Positions 7,953 through 15,370 of a stretch of 16,320 bases of DNA are shown here, in pieces (positions within the stretch are counted from its first letter, which is position 1; every line of letters begins with the position of its first letter). This DNA comes from Wenzhouxiangellaceae bacterium. Its GTDB lineage: Bacteria; Pseudomonadota; Gammaproteobacteria; Xanthomonadales; Wenzhouxiangellaceae. The DNA is taken from assembly GCA_023258355.1 (NCBI GenBank), contig JALQZL010000014.1:3620-19939 (forward strand), in the 5' to 3' direction. The position numbers were made by a program, and so were the translations under genes. The notes beneath the pieces were generated by a model. The model was not told where the DNA came from. It did not search any database and worked only from the letters and a program-made list of their open reading frames with translations.

Positions 7953-8963
7953 ATGGAGCAAGCGTCTGTAATCTCTCGTCCCCAAAATCTTGACGATGTC
8001 ATGGCACTGACTGAGCCAGACCGTCGGGCGCTTGATCAGTTGATTTCAACGCGCCTTCACTCTGAAGTGGTTCTGGTCAATCAGATCGCCAAGCACATCA
8101 TCCACAGTGGGGGCAAACGCCTGAGGCCGCTGGTGCATCTGCTCAGCGCGCGCGCGCTGGGTTATCACGGGACTGGTCATATTCAACTGGCCTGCGTGAT
8201 TGAGTTTATTCACACCGCCACTTTGCTTCACGATGATGTCGTGGACCAATCCAGTCGACGGCGGGGTCAACCAACAGCCCATGAGCTTTGGGGCAATGCA
8301 CCGTCTGTCTTGGTGGGTGACTTTTTGTATTCGCGAAGCTTCCAGCTCATGGTGGAACTGGAGATCCCTGAGGTGATGGCGATTCTGGCCGATACCACCA
8401 ACACGATTGCGGCTGGCGAGGTTCTCCAGTTGATGCAGATGGGTAACGTTGAACTCAGCATTGAGGATTACTTTCGCATCATTTCCGACAAGACAGCCTG
8501 TCTATTTCGAGCCAGCGCCGAGTTAGGCGCGGTGATTGCGAAGGCCCATCAGCCTGACCTACAGCCTCATCAAGCGATGATGCAGCGATTTGGTCTGTTG
8601 CTCGGGCAATGCTTCCAAATCACTGATGATGTTTTGGATTACCAAGCAGATGATCAGGCTTTGGGAAAAAATATCGGTGACGATCTCGCCGAGGGCAAAG
8701 TCACTTTGCCCCTGATTCTCGCTTTACAACAGGGCAATGAGACTCAGAAAACCTTGCTCACTGAGACCATCCGACATGCAGACACATCGAAGCTTTCCCA
8801 GGTGTGTGAGATCTTATCTGACCTAGGCACATTAGAGCAGGCAATCACCCGAGCGAAGGAATTGGCCGACCGAGCGCATGTTTGCCTTGAAAAGCTACCG
8901 GGATCGGTTCACAAAGATGCCTTGATCGTGCTCTTGGAGCATTCGCTCCACAGAGACCGCTAG
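7953..8963 (+). CDS. ispB: Octaprenyl/polyprenyl diphosphate synthase
   Basis: Trans-prenyltransferase that adds isopentenyl-PP units to make the long side chain of ubiquinone or menaquinone. Motifs in 336-residue numbering: GGKRLRPL (53-60), first aspartate-rich motif DDVVD (94-98) with RRRG after it, second motif DDVLD (225-229), then GKNIGDDLAEGKVTLPLI. The small residues before the first DDxxD fit a long-chain synthase, but chain length cannot be read surely. Start is open: ATG 7953 gives about 10 residues more than E. coli IspB, while ATG 8001 (Met17) gives 320 residues and about 6 fewer. The -10 box 8 bases before 7953 implies either a leaderless message from 7953 or a leader of about 50 bases to 8001; neither start has a strong Shine-Dalgarno. 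Confidence 0.95.
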   Translation: MEQASVISRPQNLDDVMALTEPDRRALDQLISTRLHSEVVLVNQIAKHIIHSGGKRLRPLVHLLSARALGYHGTGHIQLACVIEFIHTATLLHDDVVDQSSRRRGQPTAHELWGNAPSVLVGDFLYSRSFQLMVELEIPEVMAILADTTNTIAAGEVLQLMQMGNVELSIEDYFRIISDKTACLFRASAELGAVIAKAHQPDLQPHQAMMQRFGLLLGQCFQITDDVLDYQADDQALGKNIGDDLAEGKVTLPLILALQQGNETQKTLLTETIRHADTSKLSQVCEILSDLGTLEQAITRAKELADRAHVCLEKLPGSVHKDALIVLLEHSLHRDR

Positions 8964-8998
8964 ACCTTATGCATTGCCTTTTAAATATTATTTTTGGC

Positions 8999-10363
8999 TC
9001 ACAGGGCAGCGACGGCATCTGAAAAAGCTGAGCCTCGCTCCTCAAAGTCCCGATAGCGCCCAAAACTTGGTGAGCCGGGGCTCAGTAGCACAGTGATATC
9101 TGTCGATGGCGTCGCTCCTTGAGTTGCGATCCTACTGGCCTGCGCTACCGCATCAACCATGTCTGTTGCAGTGAAAATCTGTTGATCATCGAGCACAGCC
9201 GCCTCCGAAAATGCCTGCATAATTCGCTCACCATTGTCTGGCAAAGCAATAAGGGCCAATAAAGGCTGCCCTCTCACGTAATCAATCACCTCTGACCAAT
9301 CCCCACCTCGCTCATAGCCTCCCACAATCAACACCACGGCAGAGTCTTTTAGTGACTGAAGTGCTGCGAGAGTGGCATGGGGTGTGGTTGCGATCGAGTC
9401 GTTGATCCAACGAACATTCGAATCCGATCTAATGGTGGACAAGCGATGAGCCAGCGGTTGAAAAGTCCCCAGAATCATCGCTGCTTCGGCGAGTCTCTCA
9501 TCCGAGAGAACACCGATGGTGCGCACAGTTTCTAGGGCCATGACTATGTTATCTAAATTATGGTGTCCGGGGAGTTGGGCCTTCACTGATTCCAGCACAG
9601 GCTCACGATTCCAATAAATCGCGTCCAGATGTCGATAGAGACCTTGGCTTGATGAGGTATTGTCATTGACTTTACAGACGCCAACTTCAGTAGCAGTCTC
9701 TCTGACTAAAATAGGGTCTTGGGCGTTAGTCAGCACACCATGTGGCGCCGCCAGTTCAAACAATCGACGCTTGGCACCATAGTAATGGTCCACTGAGCCA
9801 TGCCAGTCGACATGCTCTGGAAAAAGCCTTGTGATCACCCCCAGTCTCAATTGGCCAGACAAATCAGCCAGTTGGTAACTCGATAGTTCAGCCACTAGCC
9901 ACGTGGATGGTCCGAGTTCCTCATCAATCAAACTGATCAAAGGCCGACCAATATTACCCACCACCTCAGTGGGTTGACCCAAGGCATTCATTAAAAAGCC
10001 AATCAAAGAGGCCGTGGTGCTTTTACCTTTTGATCCGGTCACACCAATGACGGGCACGTCGGGCCGTTCTGAGAACCAGATAGACGATGGATTAATAACC
10101 TGTCCACCTTGCTCGCGGAACGCACACAAGGCAGGATGTTCGATGGGAATGCCCGGCGAGCGAATGGCCACATCAAAATCCATCAGTCCTTGGTCAAAAG
10201 GTCGCAGAATGTCATGGTGATCCTCTGGGCTGAGGGCTTGCTCGACCCAGACCTTTGCATGGCATGGCTTCGCCATCCGACACAATGCCTGATGTGTCGC
10301 ACGACCCTCACGGCCGTAGCCCAAAATCACCACCCGCTGATTGAGCAATTCACTTCGTTTCAT
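8999..10363 (-). CDS. murD2: UDP-N-acetylmuramoyl-L-alanine--L-glutamate ligase (MurD2 type)
   Basis: ATP-dependent Mur ligase, 454 residues, adding glutamate to UDP-MurNAc-L-Ala in peptidoglycan synthesis (cytoplasm). Visible: N-terminal VVILGYGREG (11-20), the ATP loop VTGSKGKST (108-116), ELSSYQLADL (159-168), EHVDWHGSVDHYYGAK with the carbamylated-lysine candidate Lys198, HRLSTIR, WINDSIATT (319-327), and SPGSPSFGRYRDFEERG (428-444). Classical MurD has NDSKATN, whose lysine (Lys348 in E. coli) contacts D-Glu; here it is Ile324. With the murL gene directly upstream (ATGA overlap), this points to the L-Glu-specific MurD2 described from Xanthomonas oryzae rather than MurD. The family call is seen directly; L-Glu specificity is inferred from neighbour and residue change. 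The usual dcw-cluster neighbours of murD are absent. Confidence 0.88.
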   Translation of the reverse strand: MKRSELLNQRVVILGYGREGRATHQALCRMAKPCHAKVWVEQALSPEDHHDILRPFDQGLMDFDVAIRSPGIPIEHPALCAFREQGGQVINPSSIWFSERPDVPVIGVTGSKGKSTTASLIGFLMNALGQPTEVVGNIGRPLISLIDEELGPSTWLVAELSSYQLADLSGQLRLGVITRLFPEHVDWHGSVDHYYGAKRRLFELAAPHGVLTNAQDPILVRETATEVGVCKVNDNTSSSQGLYRHLDAIYWNREPVLESVKAQLPGHHNLDNIVMALETVRTIGVLSDERLAEAAMILGTFQPLAHRLSTIRSDSNVRWINDSIATTPHATLAALQSLKDSAVVLIVGGYERGGDWSEVIDYVRGQPLLALIALPDNGERIMQAFSEAAVLDDQQIFTATDMVDAVAQASRIATQGATPSTDITVLLSPGSPSFGRYRDFEERGSAFSDAVAAL

Positions 10364-11700
10364 GGGCGCAAAGCCGAAGGAATACGGTGAGATCCAGAAG
10401 GCCGCAACAGCTCACTGATCGATGGCAACGGAAAATCAACCAGTGCCTTACTCACGTTGGTCACAACCACATGGCTTGACCACATTGGGGATCGTGACAA
10501 CGCCATCATGGCCGCTCTGGCCTCAGCGACCTCACCCACACACTCAAAAGGCTTCTTGCCGTCCAGAGCCATGAGCGCTTCAAATCCAGCAATGTTGTCA
10601 GGATCAGCCAGAAGATCAGATCCGAAAATCTGAACCATCTCATCGGGCGAGAGACTGAGCGCCATCGCCAGATAGACAAAGTGGCACTTGGGGCATTGCC
10701 CACACCACAATGCTTTTTGTCGCTTTTGCGGGTCCAAATGAAAATGGCGGTTACATGAAGAGCAATGCTGATGAAAGGCGCGAAGTTCTGCAAAGTCTTG
10801 AGTGATCGCCAACTCTCGGTCTTGGCGAAGCAAAGAAAACACCGCCAGATCGGCGGCGACATAACGCTTTATCCAGTCATCGAATAAGCACTCAAAAACA
10901 AATGACTTTGAGAATTGATGATTCACTGAGTGGCCATGTGCGTCAATCAATGTAGGCTCATCTGCAGAGCGCTCGTTGGCAAAGACAACCCAAGGCACAC
11001 CTAACAGCAAGGCAAAGACAGACAGCACTGCGGCATTGATTGCCGTGATCGGCACATGGCCATTCATTGCACCTGCCTGGTTGAGTTCGCCTAACATCGG
11101 GTCGAGGCTTCGCTTGATGGTCCAATGTTGTGAGGTCAGATGCTCTTGTACCATCCAATCCCCCAGTGCTTGGATCAGGGGCGAGCTGCCCACTTGGACG
11201 CTCATCAATTGATCTGGACCGAGCTGATCGTAGAGACGGTGCCAAGCCACCACCGAATCTTTTCCGCCACCAAGTGGCACCAATGCCCCACCCGTCAAGC
11301 CGAGAGTGGGCGCCGACAACTCACTTGGACACCCTTCCCCAACCGCCTTGAACGCTAGACGGTCAGACAAATCAATCTGATTGTGCCAAGCGAACTCCCG
11401 AAGTCCCTCCAAATAAATGGTGTGCAATGCCGCTGCCTGCCACTCGTCAGGGCCACGTGTCGAAAAGGTAATCTCTCCCGGACAATAGGCCTTCCAATAA
11501 CTCACCCCCGCAATCCAATGTAGCGCATCGAGTGCATGCTCGATTGCCTCAGTGAAACCAAAGTCTGGAGATCCCTTGATGGGTAAAACAAAACGCTCAG
11601 TCAGGTCTTGATCACCTAACCGATACTGGAGACGAATTTCGCCAGAACTTGGCTCGTAAGAGCGCGAGGTGAATTCGAACCGGCTAGGTGGCCTGCTCAT
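10360..11700 (-). CDS. murL: UDP-N-acetyl-alpha-D-muramoyl-L-alanyl-L-glutamate epimerase
   Basis: Converts the terminal L-Glu of UDP-MurNAc-L-Ala-L-Glu to D-Glu using ATP, the partner step to MurD2 (family knowledge from Xanthomonas oryzae). 446 residues. Seen: FEF..RSYEPSSGEIRLQY near the N-terminus, a PP-loop-like LVPLGGGKDSVVAWHRL (140-156, GGGKDS at 144-149), PITAINAAVLSVFALLLG (217-234), FANERSADEPT (240-250), and a cysteine cluster C313-x2-C316-x16-C333-x2-C336-x2-C339 that looks able to bind zinc or a cluster. ATG 11700 overlaps the end of perM by 17 bases; a GTG at 11703 is also open. GAGAGAGG stands just upstream. The 3' end overlaps murD2 by 4 bases (ATGA). Without the murD2 neighbour one might call it a PP-loop ATPase of unknown role; together the assignment is strong. 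Confidence 0.88.
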   Translation of the reverse strand: MSRPPSRFEFTSRSYEPSSGEIRLQYRLGDQDLTERFVLPIKGSPDFGFTEAIEHALDALHWIAGVSYWKAYCPGEITFSTRGPDEWQAAALHTIYLEGLREFAWHNQIDLSDRLAFKAVGEGCPSELSAPTLGLTGGALVPLGGGKDSVVAWHRLYDQLGPDQLMSVQVGSSPLIQALGDWMVQEHLTSQHWTIKRSLDPMLGELNQAGAMNGHVPITAINAAVLSVFALLLGVPWVVFANERSADEPTLIDAHGHSVNHQFSKSFVFECLFDDWIKRYVAADLAVFSLLRQDRELAITQDFAELRAFHQHCSSCNRHFHLDPQKRQKALWCGQCPKCHFVYLAMALSLSPDEMVQIFGSDLLADPDNIAGFEALMALDGKKPFECVGEVAEARAAMMALSRSPMWSSHVVVTNVSKALVDFPLPSISELLRPSGSHRIPSALRP

Positions 11701-12832
11701 CACCCTCTCTCAATGCGCGGGGCCACGCCCGCAACACCGCATTGACAACGGTTGCCAACGGAATGGCAAAGAACACACCCCAAAACCCCCAAATCCCGCC
11801 AAAAATAAGGATGGCTGTAATAATGGCGACGGGGTGCAAGCTAACGACCTCAGAGAATAAAACTGGCACCAACACATTGCCATCAAGGATTTGAATAATA
11901 AAGTAGGCAATGATTACCCACCAAAAATTTGAGGTCAGTCCACCGAAATAAATGAGTGCAACCAAAGCCACAGGCAATGTGACCACCGCCGCACCGATGT
12001 AGGGAATAATCACCGAGATGCCGACCAAAAGCGAAAGCAACATGGCATAAGGCATACCAAGCAGTGAGAACACCACATAGGTGACACTCCACACAATCAC
12101 AATCTCAAGCACTTTCCCCCTAACATAATTCCCAATCTGCCCATCCACCTCTTGCCAAACTTTCGTCACCAGCCCTCGGTCTTTTGGCATGTAGGCGCGT
12201 GCCCAGGCCATCAAACGTCGCTTGTCTTTAAGGAAAAAGAAGACCAAGACCGGCATCAAGACCAAAAAGATTAAGAGACTGACCATGCCCATGACACCAG
12301 AGAAAGATAGGAGGGTGGCGCCATAGTTAATCAATTCACTGCCGATGGTGTCGAGGAAACCGCTCAATTGCTCTTGCGAGATCATGGCGATCGGCATGTC
12401 TCCGCCTTCAATGCGATCGTACATAATCTCTTCGCTCGTCAGTGAGTCACGTCCTGACACAAGACCAGGGTAACGCTCTGGCAGGGTCGCCAACCAACTC
12501 TGGGCTTGAGCCACATAAGTCGGGATTTGCTGGACAATCGCCGCAACCTGCCGCATCACCAGAGGGAAAAGACCGAACAGCAAAAACAAAAGAACCGCCA
12601 TAAAGCTGGTGAAAACAACAATCACAGCCATGAGGCGGGGAATGCCAACCCGGCGAAGTCGCGCCACACCACCCTCGAGTAGGTAGGCAATCACTAGGGC
12701 AGCCACCACAGGCGTCAACATTTGCCCCAGCAATACAATCGCTAAGATGCCGCCGATTAGAGAAAGCGCCAATATGGCGACCTGCGGGTCATCGAAGGTT
12801 CTCTGTAACCAGTGATTAAGGCGTTGGATCAT
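11684..12832 (-). CDS. perM: AI-2E/PerM family membrane transporter
   Basis: Putative inner-membrane permease (old UPF0118); substrate not known for this subgroup. 382 residues with about eight hydrophobic segments, near 20-55, 65-95, 145-190, 215-270, 285-305 and 310-350. Family blocks: FFLKDKRRLMAWARAYMPK, GQIGNYVRGKVLE, IPYIGAAVVTLPVALVALI, and the long conserved LDGNVLVPVLFSEVVSLHP followed by IFGGIWGFWGVFFAIPLAT. The start at ATG 12832 makes MIQRLNHWLQRTFDDPQ, which aligns directly with my memory of the E. coli PerM N-terminus (MLEMLMQWYRRRFSDPE). A GTG at 12871 would add 13 residues and overlap the likely -10 box. It is first in a run with murL and murD2, whose frames overlap. Whether it has a link to peptidoglycan is unknown. 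Confidence 0.92.
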   Translation of the reverse strand: MIQRLNHWLQRTFDDPQVAILALSLIGGILAIVLLGQMLTPVVAALVIAYLLEGGVARLRRVGIPRLMAVIVVFTSFMAVLLFLLFGLFPLVMRQVAAIVQQIPTYVAQAQSWLATLPERYPGLVSGRDSLTSEEIMYDRIEGGDMPIAMISQEQLSGFLDTIGSELINYGATLLSFSGVMGMVSLLIFLVLMPVLVFFFLKDKRRLMAWARAYMPKDRGLVTKVWQEVDGQIGNYVRGKVLEIVIVWSVTYVVFSLLGMPYAMLLSLLVGISVIIPYIGAAVVTLPVALVALIYFGGLTSNFWWVIIAYFIIQILDGNVLVPVLFSEVVSLHPVAIITAILIFGGIWGFWGVFFAIPLATVVNAVLRAWPRALREGDEQAT

Positions 12833-12838
12833 ACGCAG

Positions 12839-12844
12839 ATTATA
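12839..12844 (-). promoter_or_regulatory. Consensus -10 box just before perM (perM-murL-murD2)
   Basis: Perfect TATAAT on the minus strand, ending exactly 6 bases before ATG 12832, so +1 would fall on or beside the A of the ATG. There is no Shine-Dalgarno between. The -35 region is poor (TTGTCA occurs but only 12 bases upstream). Confidence 0.45.
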
Positions 12845-12881
12845 GGCACTTTCTAGTGACAACGGAGCCACCTGCCCCGGC

Positions 12882-12904
12882 TGACCTTTCCCCGTGGAAG
12901 GTCA
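12882..12904 (-). repeat. Imperfect hairpin between the outer-membrane gene and perM
   Basis: Seven-base arms (TGACCTT / AAGGTCA) plus two further G-C pairs after a one-base bulge, tetraloop ACGG in the minus-strand RNA. No T run follows, so terminator function is unsure. An 8-base palindrome CACCGGTG (12903-12910) overlaps its edge. Confidence 0.3.
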
Positions 12905-12960
12905 CCGGTGCAAGACATGGATCAACTACTGAGGAGTGTTGCAAATAACGGGGAGTAATT

Positions 12961-14124
12961 CTAAAAAAACACTTGCCACATGGCTTGGACCTCTAAGCTT
13001 TGCTTGAGTTCATCAGACACGACACCCAAGACGTTACCACCGAAGACATATTCAGGCGGTGCGTAGGCCGCGCTTACATGAATGCGCGAGTGACGACTCA
13101 TTGACTCGGTCAGGGCAATGCGCCAAGCGTGCTTGCTGAGATTCTGGCCCAGCGCATCAGCCAATGCTTTCGACGTTGGCGTCGGTTGCGCTTTGCTGTT
13201 GTACTCTAAGTGGGCAGTTAGACGCTCTGTCATGCGGACGCCAAGCCCTGCGGTGACAACACTTAGGTCGCGCCACGCAAACTCTGGGCTGGTACTGTCT
13301 CCGAGCAAGCTGCTAAATCTAGCTGGCATGGCTCTTGATGGAAAAGCACCGACCTCTGAGTAAAAAATGTGTCTCATTCCCACTGAGCCAATCAGGCGGT
13401 CTGTCATGCGCCAATTTAAGCGTGCCTCAAACCGCGAGGGGATATCCAGCTGTGCCTCAGCGCCATGCACACCTTGGAGATTGGCCAAGGGGTTCATGTC
13501 AATTCGAGAGCGGTAGGAGGTCTCAATCACCACATTGTTCAGTGGCTCAAACTGATTGGCAACGCGCAGACCCACACCATGTGAGGATTCAATTCGCTCG
13601 CGGTCAAACCAAGAAGCTTCACTGGTCGCAGGCAAAATGCCCTCATAAGCCGTCAGGTTCATGCCTGGATTCACAAATCGCTGCGTGGCCAGAACCGCAG
13701 ATACAGTCATCGCTGACTTCTCACCCACTTTTGTGGTGACGCTAGGCATCATCATGGACTGCTCAATTCTTGGCCGCTCTGCGCCCAATAAGCTGTTCAC
13801 CCGACCTTGCTCTACACCCCAGCGCGGTTGAACCCAAGCCAGCCGTACAGTCGCATTGGCCAGCCCTCGTCCCCCATCAACCCACTGTCGAGCAAACTCT
13901 GGCGCCACCAGCGACTTGTCCACACGCAACCAAGAGACTGCTTGGGCAGAGGGCTGATCTAGGCTCTCCAACTCGGGGGTGATTTGCTGAGTGAGGTAAG
14001 CTTCCCAAGGACCCAAGTCAAAGTTTGACCGCATTTCATTGGCATCACTGGCCACAGGCCACGCCACAGCAAACGTCGCTGCGGCGCTCACAATCGCAAT
14101 TTTGATGGCCTGCTGTAGTCTCAT
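12961..14124 (-). CDS. Predicted outer-membrane beta-barrel protein, distantly FadL-like
   Basis: Function not known. 387 residues with an N-terminal signal peptide (charged MRLQQAIK, hydrophobic core to about 25, then Ala-rich cleavage region near 26-30). The rest alternates polar and hydrophobic residues as in beta strands and ends in Phe-Phe (AMWQVFF), a typical barrel C-terminal signal. The stretch GVGLRVANQFEPLNNVVIET, then SYRSRIDM, and LDIPSRFEARLNWRMTDRL, resembles the mid-barrel part of FadL/OMPP1 hydrocarbon and fatty-acid transporters. It is shorter than usual FadL proteins and I do not see the N-terminal NPA motif, so the link is tentative. No Shine-Dalgarno before the ATG; a -10-like TAAACT is 6 bases upstream. 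It stands alone, 89 bases before the GTG-extended perM frame. Confidence 0.75.
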   Translation of the reverse strand: MRLQQAIKIAIVSAAATFAVAWPVASDANEMRSNFDLGPWEAYLTQQITPELESLDQPSAQAVSWLRVDKSLVAPEFARQWVDGGRGLANATVRLAWVQPRWGVEQGRVNSLLGAERPRIEQSMMMPSVTTKVGEKSAMTVSAVLATQRFVNPGMNLTAYEGILPATSEASWFDRERIESSHGVGLRVANQFEPLNNVVIETSYRSRIDMNPLANLQGVHGAEAQLDIPSRFEARLNWRMTDRLIGSVGMRHIFYSEVGAFPSRAMPARFSSLLGDSTSPEFAWRDLSVVTAGLGVRMTERLTAHLEYNSKAQPTPTSKALADALGQNLSKHAWRIALTESMSRHSRIHVSAAYAPPEYVFGGNVLGVVSDELKQSLEVQAMWQVFF

Positions 14125-14130
14125 GGGTCT

Positions 14131-14160
14131 AGTTTAGCGGGAATGTTGGTAAAAATACAA
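14131..14160 (-). promoter_or_regulatory. Possible promoter of the outer-membrane barrel gene
   Basis: On the minus strand TTGTAT (14155-14160), 18-base spacer, TAAACT (14131-14136). The -10 matches 4 of 6 and ends 6 bases before ATG 14124, placing +1 at the start codon. Confidence 0.35.
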
Positions 14161-14238
14161 CGCCTGAGGCATATTTTTAACCAAATTTTCATGGCATGTT
14201 GTTTTTACGCAACAACTGACCCTTTCACAGGCTTGGGC

Positions 14239-15267
14239 TCAGTTCAGACGCTCAATAATCGCCTGAGCAAACGCCATTGTGCTGCCCTGGCCACCCAGAT
14301 CAGGTGTTGTCCGATCCTTGGCTTCGATCGCAGAAGCAATGGCCTGACGTAAACTGGCCGCCACTGGGTGGTGATCTAGGTGCTCGAGCATTTGTGCCGC
14401 TGCCAATAGAAGGGCACATGGGTTAGCAATGCCTTGGCCAGCAATGTCAGGGGCGGAACCATGGACAGCCTCAAACATCGCATGCGACTGGCCAATATTG
14501 GCGCCAGGCGCTAAGCCAAGCCCACCCACTAGGCCAGCACACAGATCAGAAATGATGTCGCCGAACAGATTGGTTGTGACAATGACATCAAACTGCTCTG
14601 GTCGCATCACCAATTGCATGGCAGTGTTGTCCACAATCATGTCCTGACACTCAATATCGGGATACTCTGACGCCACTTCATGAGCCACCTTCAAAAAGAG
14701 TCCGGTCACATCTTTCAAAATGTTGGCCTTGTGGACCACCGTGACTTTCTTTCGGCCACAACGTCGCGCCAGATCGAATGCATAACGGACCACTCGCTCA
14801 GATCCGTGGCGCGTGGCAATCATCTTGGATTCAGCCCGAGAACCATCAGGTGCCGTGTAAGCACCCTCGGCCAGGTAGGCCCCCTCGGTGTTTTCCCGCA
14901 CCGTGATCAGGTCGATGTCCTCATACCGTGACAAAGAACCTTTGAAGCTAATGGCCGGCCTGACATTGGCATAGAGATCAAAATGGCTCCTCAGGGCAAC
15001 ATTGAGAGACTTAAATCCGCCACCGACTGGGGTAGTCAGGGGCGATTTGAGTGCCACTTTGTTTCGGTCAATGGAGGCGAGGGTGGCCTCTGGCAACAGA
15101 TCCCCAGTCTCATCAATGGCTGCTAGGCCAGCCAACTGAAAGTCATACTCGAGACCCAATTGATGGGTTTGATTGATGTGATCAAGCACGGCAAGGGTGG
15201 CATCCATGATTTCAGGGCCGATACCATCGCCCTTGATCACTGTAATGGTTTGTTTGTTCTGGCTCAC
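14239..15267 (-). CDS. Isocitrate dehydrogenase, NAD+-type
   Basis: Oxidative decarboxylation of isocitrate to 2-oxoglutarate in the TCA cycle. 342 residues, of the isocitrate/isopropylmalate dehydrogenase superfamily. Seen: VIKGDGIGPEI (10-20), LKSPLTTPVGGGFKSLNVAL (73-92) with Ser87, Asn89 and Arg93 as in isocitrate enzymes, NVRP (Arg103), VRENTEG (Arg124), Lys180 in HKAN, Asp213, and NLFGDIISD (Asp237, Asp241). Cofactor: EAVHGSAPDIAG has Asp274-Ile275 where NADP enzymes have Lys-Tyr, so NAD+ is predicted. It resembles the eukaryotic-type NAD-IDH subunits more than the 416-residue NADP Icd of enteric bacteria. Start is GTG 15267 with a weak AAAGAG upstream. Isopropylmalate dehydrogenase is less likely because of the substrate loop. 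Confidence 0.9.
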   Translation of the reverse strand: MSQNKQTITVIKGDGIGPEIMDATLAVLDHINQTHQLGLEYDFQLAGLAAIDETGDLLPEATLASIDRNKVALKSPLTTPVGGGFKSLNVALRSHFDLYANVRPAISFKGSLSRYEDIDLITVRENTEGAYLAEGAYTAPDGSRAESKMIATRHGSERVVRYAFDLARRCGRKKVTVVHKANILKDVTGLFLKVAHEVASEYPDIECQDMIVDNTAMQLVMRPEQFDVIVTTNLFGDIISDLCAGLVGGLGLAPGANIGQSHAMFEAVHGSAPDIAGQGIANPCALLLAAAQMLEHLDHHPVAASLRQAIASAIEAKDRTTPDLGGQGSTMAFAQAIIERLN

Positions 15268-15308
15268 GTTAGACTCTTTGTTAAAACCAATGTTTCCGAC
15301 CGCGCCAT

Positions 15309-15314
15309 ATTATA
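15309..15314 (-). promoter_or_regulatory. -10 box of the isocitrate dehydrogenase gene
   Basis: Perfect TATAAT on the minus strand, 41 bases before GTG 15267, giving a leader of about 35 bases. At 16-base spacing the -35 is GTGTCT (3 of 6). An imperfect dyad lies just upstream of it. Confidence 0.5.
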
Positions 15315-15318
15315 CCGC

Positions 15319-15332
15319 CTCTCGGCCAAGAG
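15319..15332. promoter_or_regulatory. Dyad in the -35/-10 spacer, possible operator
   Basis: ctctcggccaagag pairs at 6 of 7 positions of a two-fold axis and sits 4 bases upstream of the TATAAT of the isocitrate dehydrogenase promoter. Its location would suit a regulator; none can be named. Confidence 0.25.
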
Positions 15333-15370
15333 ACACTGCTATTTGCTGTGAAATGGGAAGGCTTTGACGG

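Noticed and set aside
8999..10363. Plain MurD annotation.
   Set aside because: The Lys to Ile change in the glutamate site and the overlapping murL make the L-Glu-specific MurD2 more likely, though this is not proven from sequence.
10360..11700. The GGGKDS motif suggested a PP-loop tRNA-modifying or queuosine enzyme.
   Set aside because: The whole-protein pattern and the overlapping MurD-type ligase fit MurL much better.
11684..12871. GTG 12871 as the start of perM.
   Set aside because: The ATG at 12832 aligns with the known PerM N-terminus, and the longer frame would include the -10 box.
12903..12910. Palindrome CACCGGTG.
   Set aside because: An 8-base palindrome is expected by chance in 16 kb and it has no partner copy that I noticed.
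13335..13739. Open frame of 134 codons on the plus strand.
   Set aside because: It lies opposite the outer-membrane gene, has no Shine-Dalgarno or recognisable domain, and is a shadow frame.
14239..15267. 3-isopropylmalate dehydrogenase (LeuB).
   Set aside because: The substrate loop with Ser87-x-Asn89 and the HGSAPDIAG region fit isocitrate dehydrogenase, and no leu genes are nearby.
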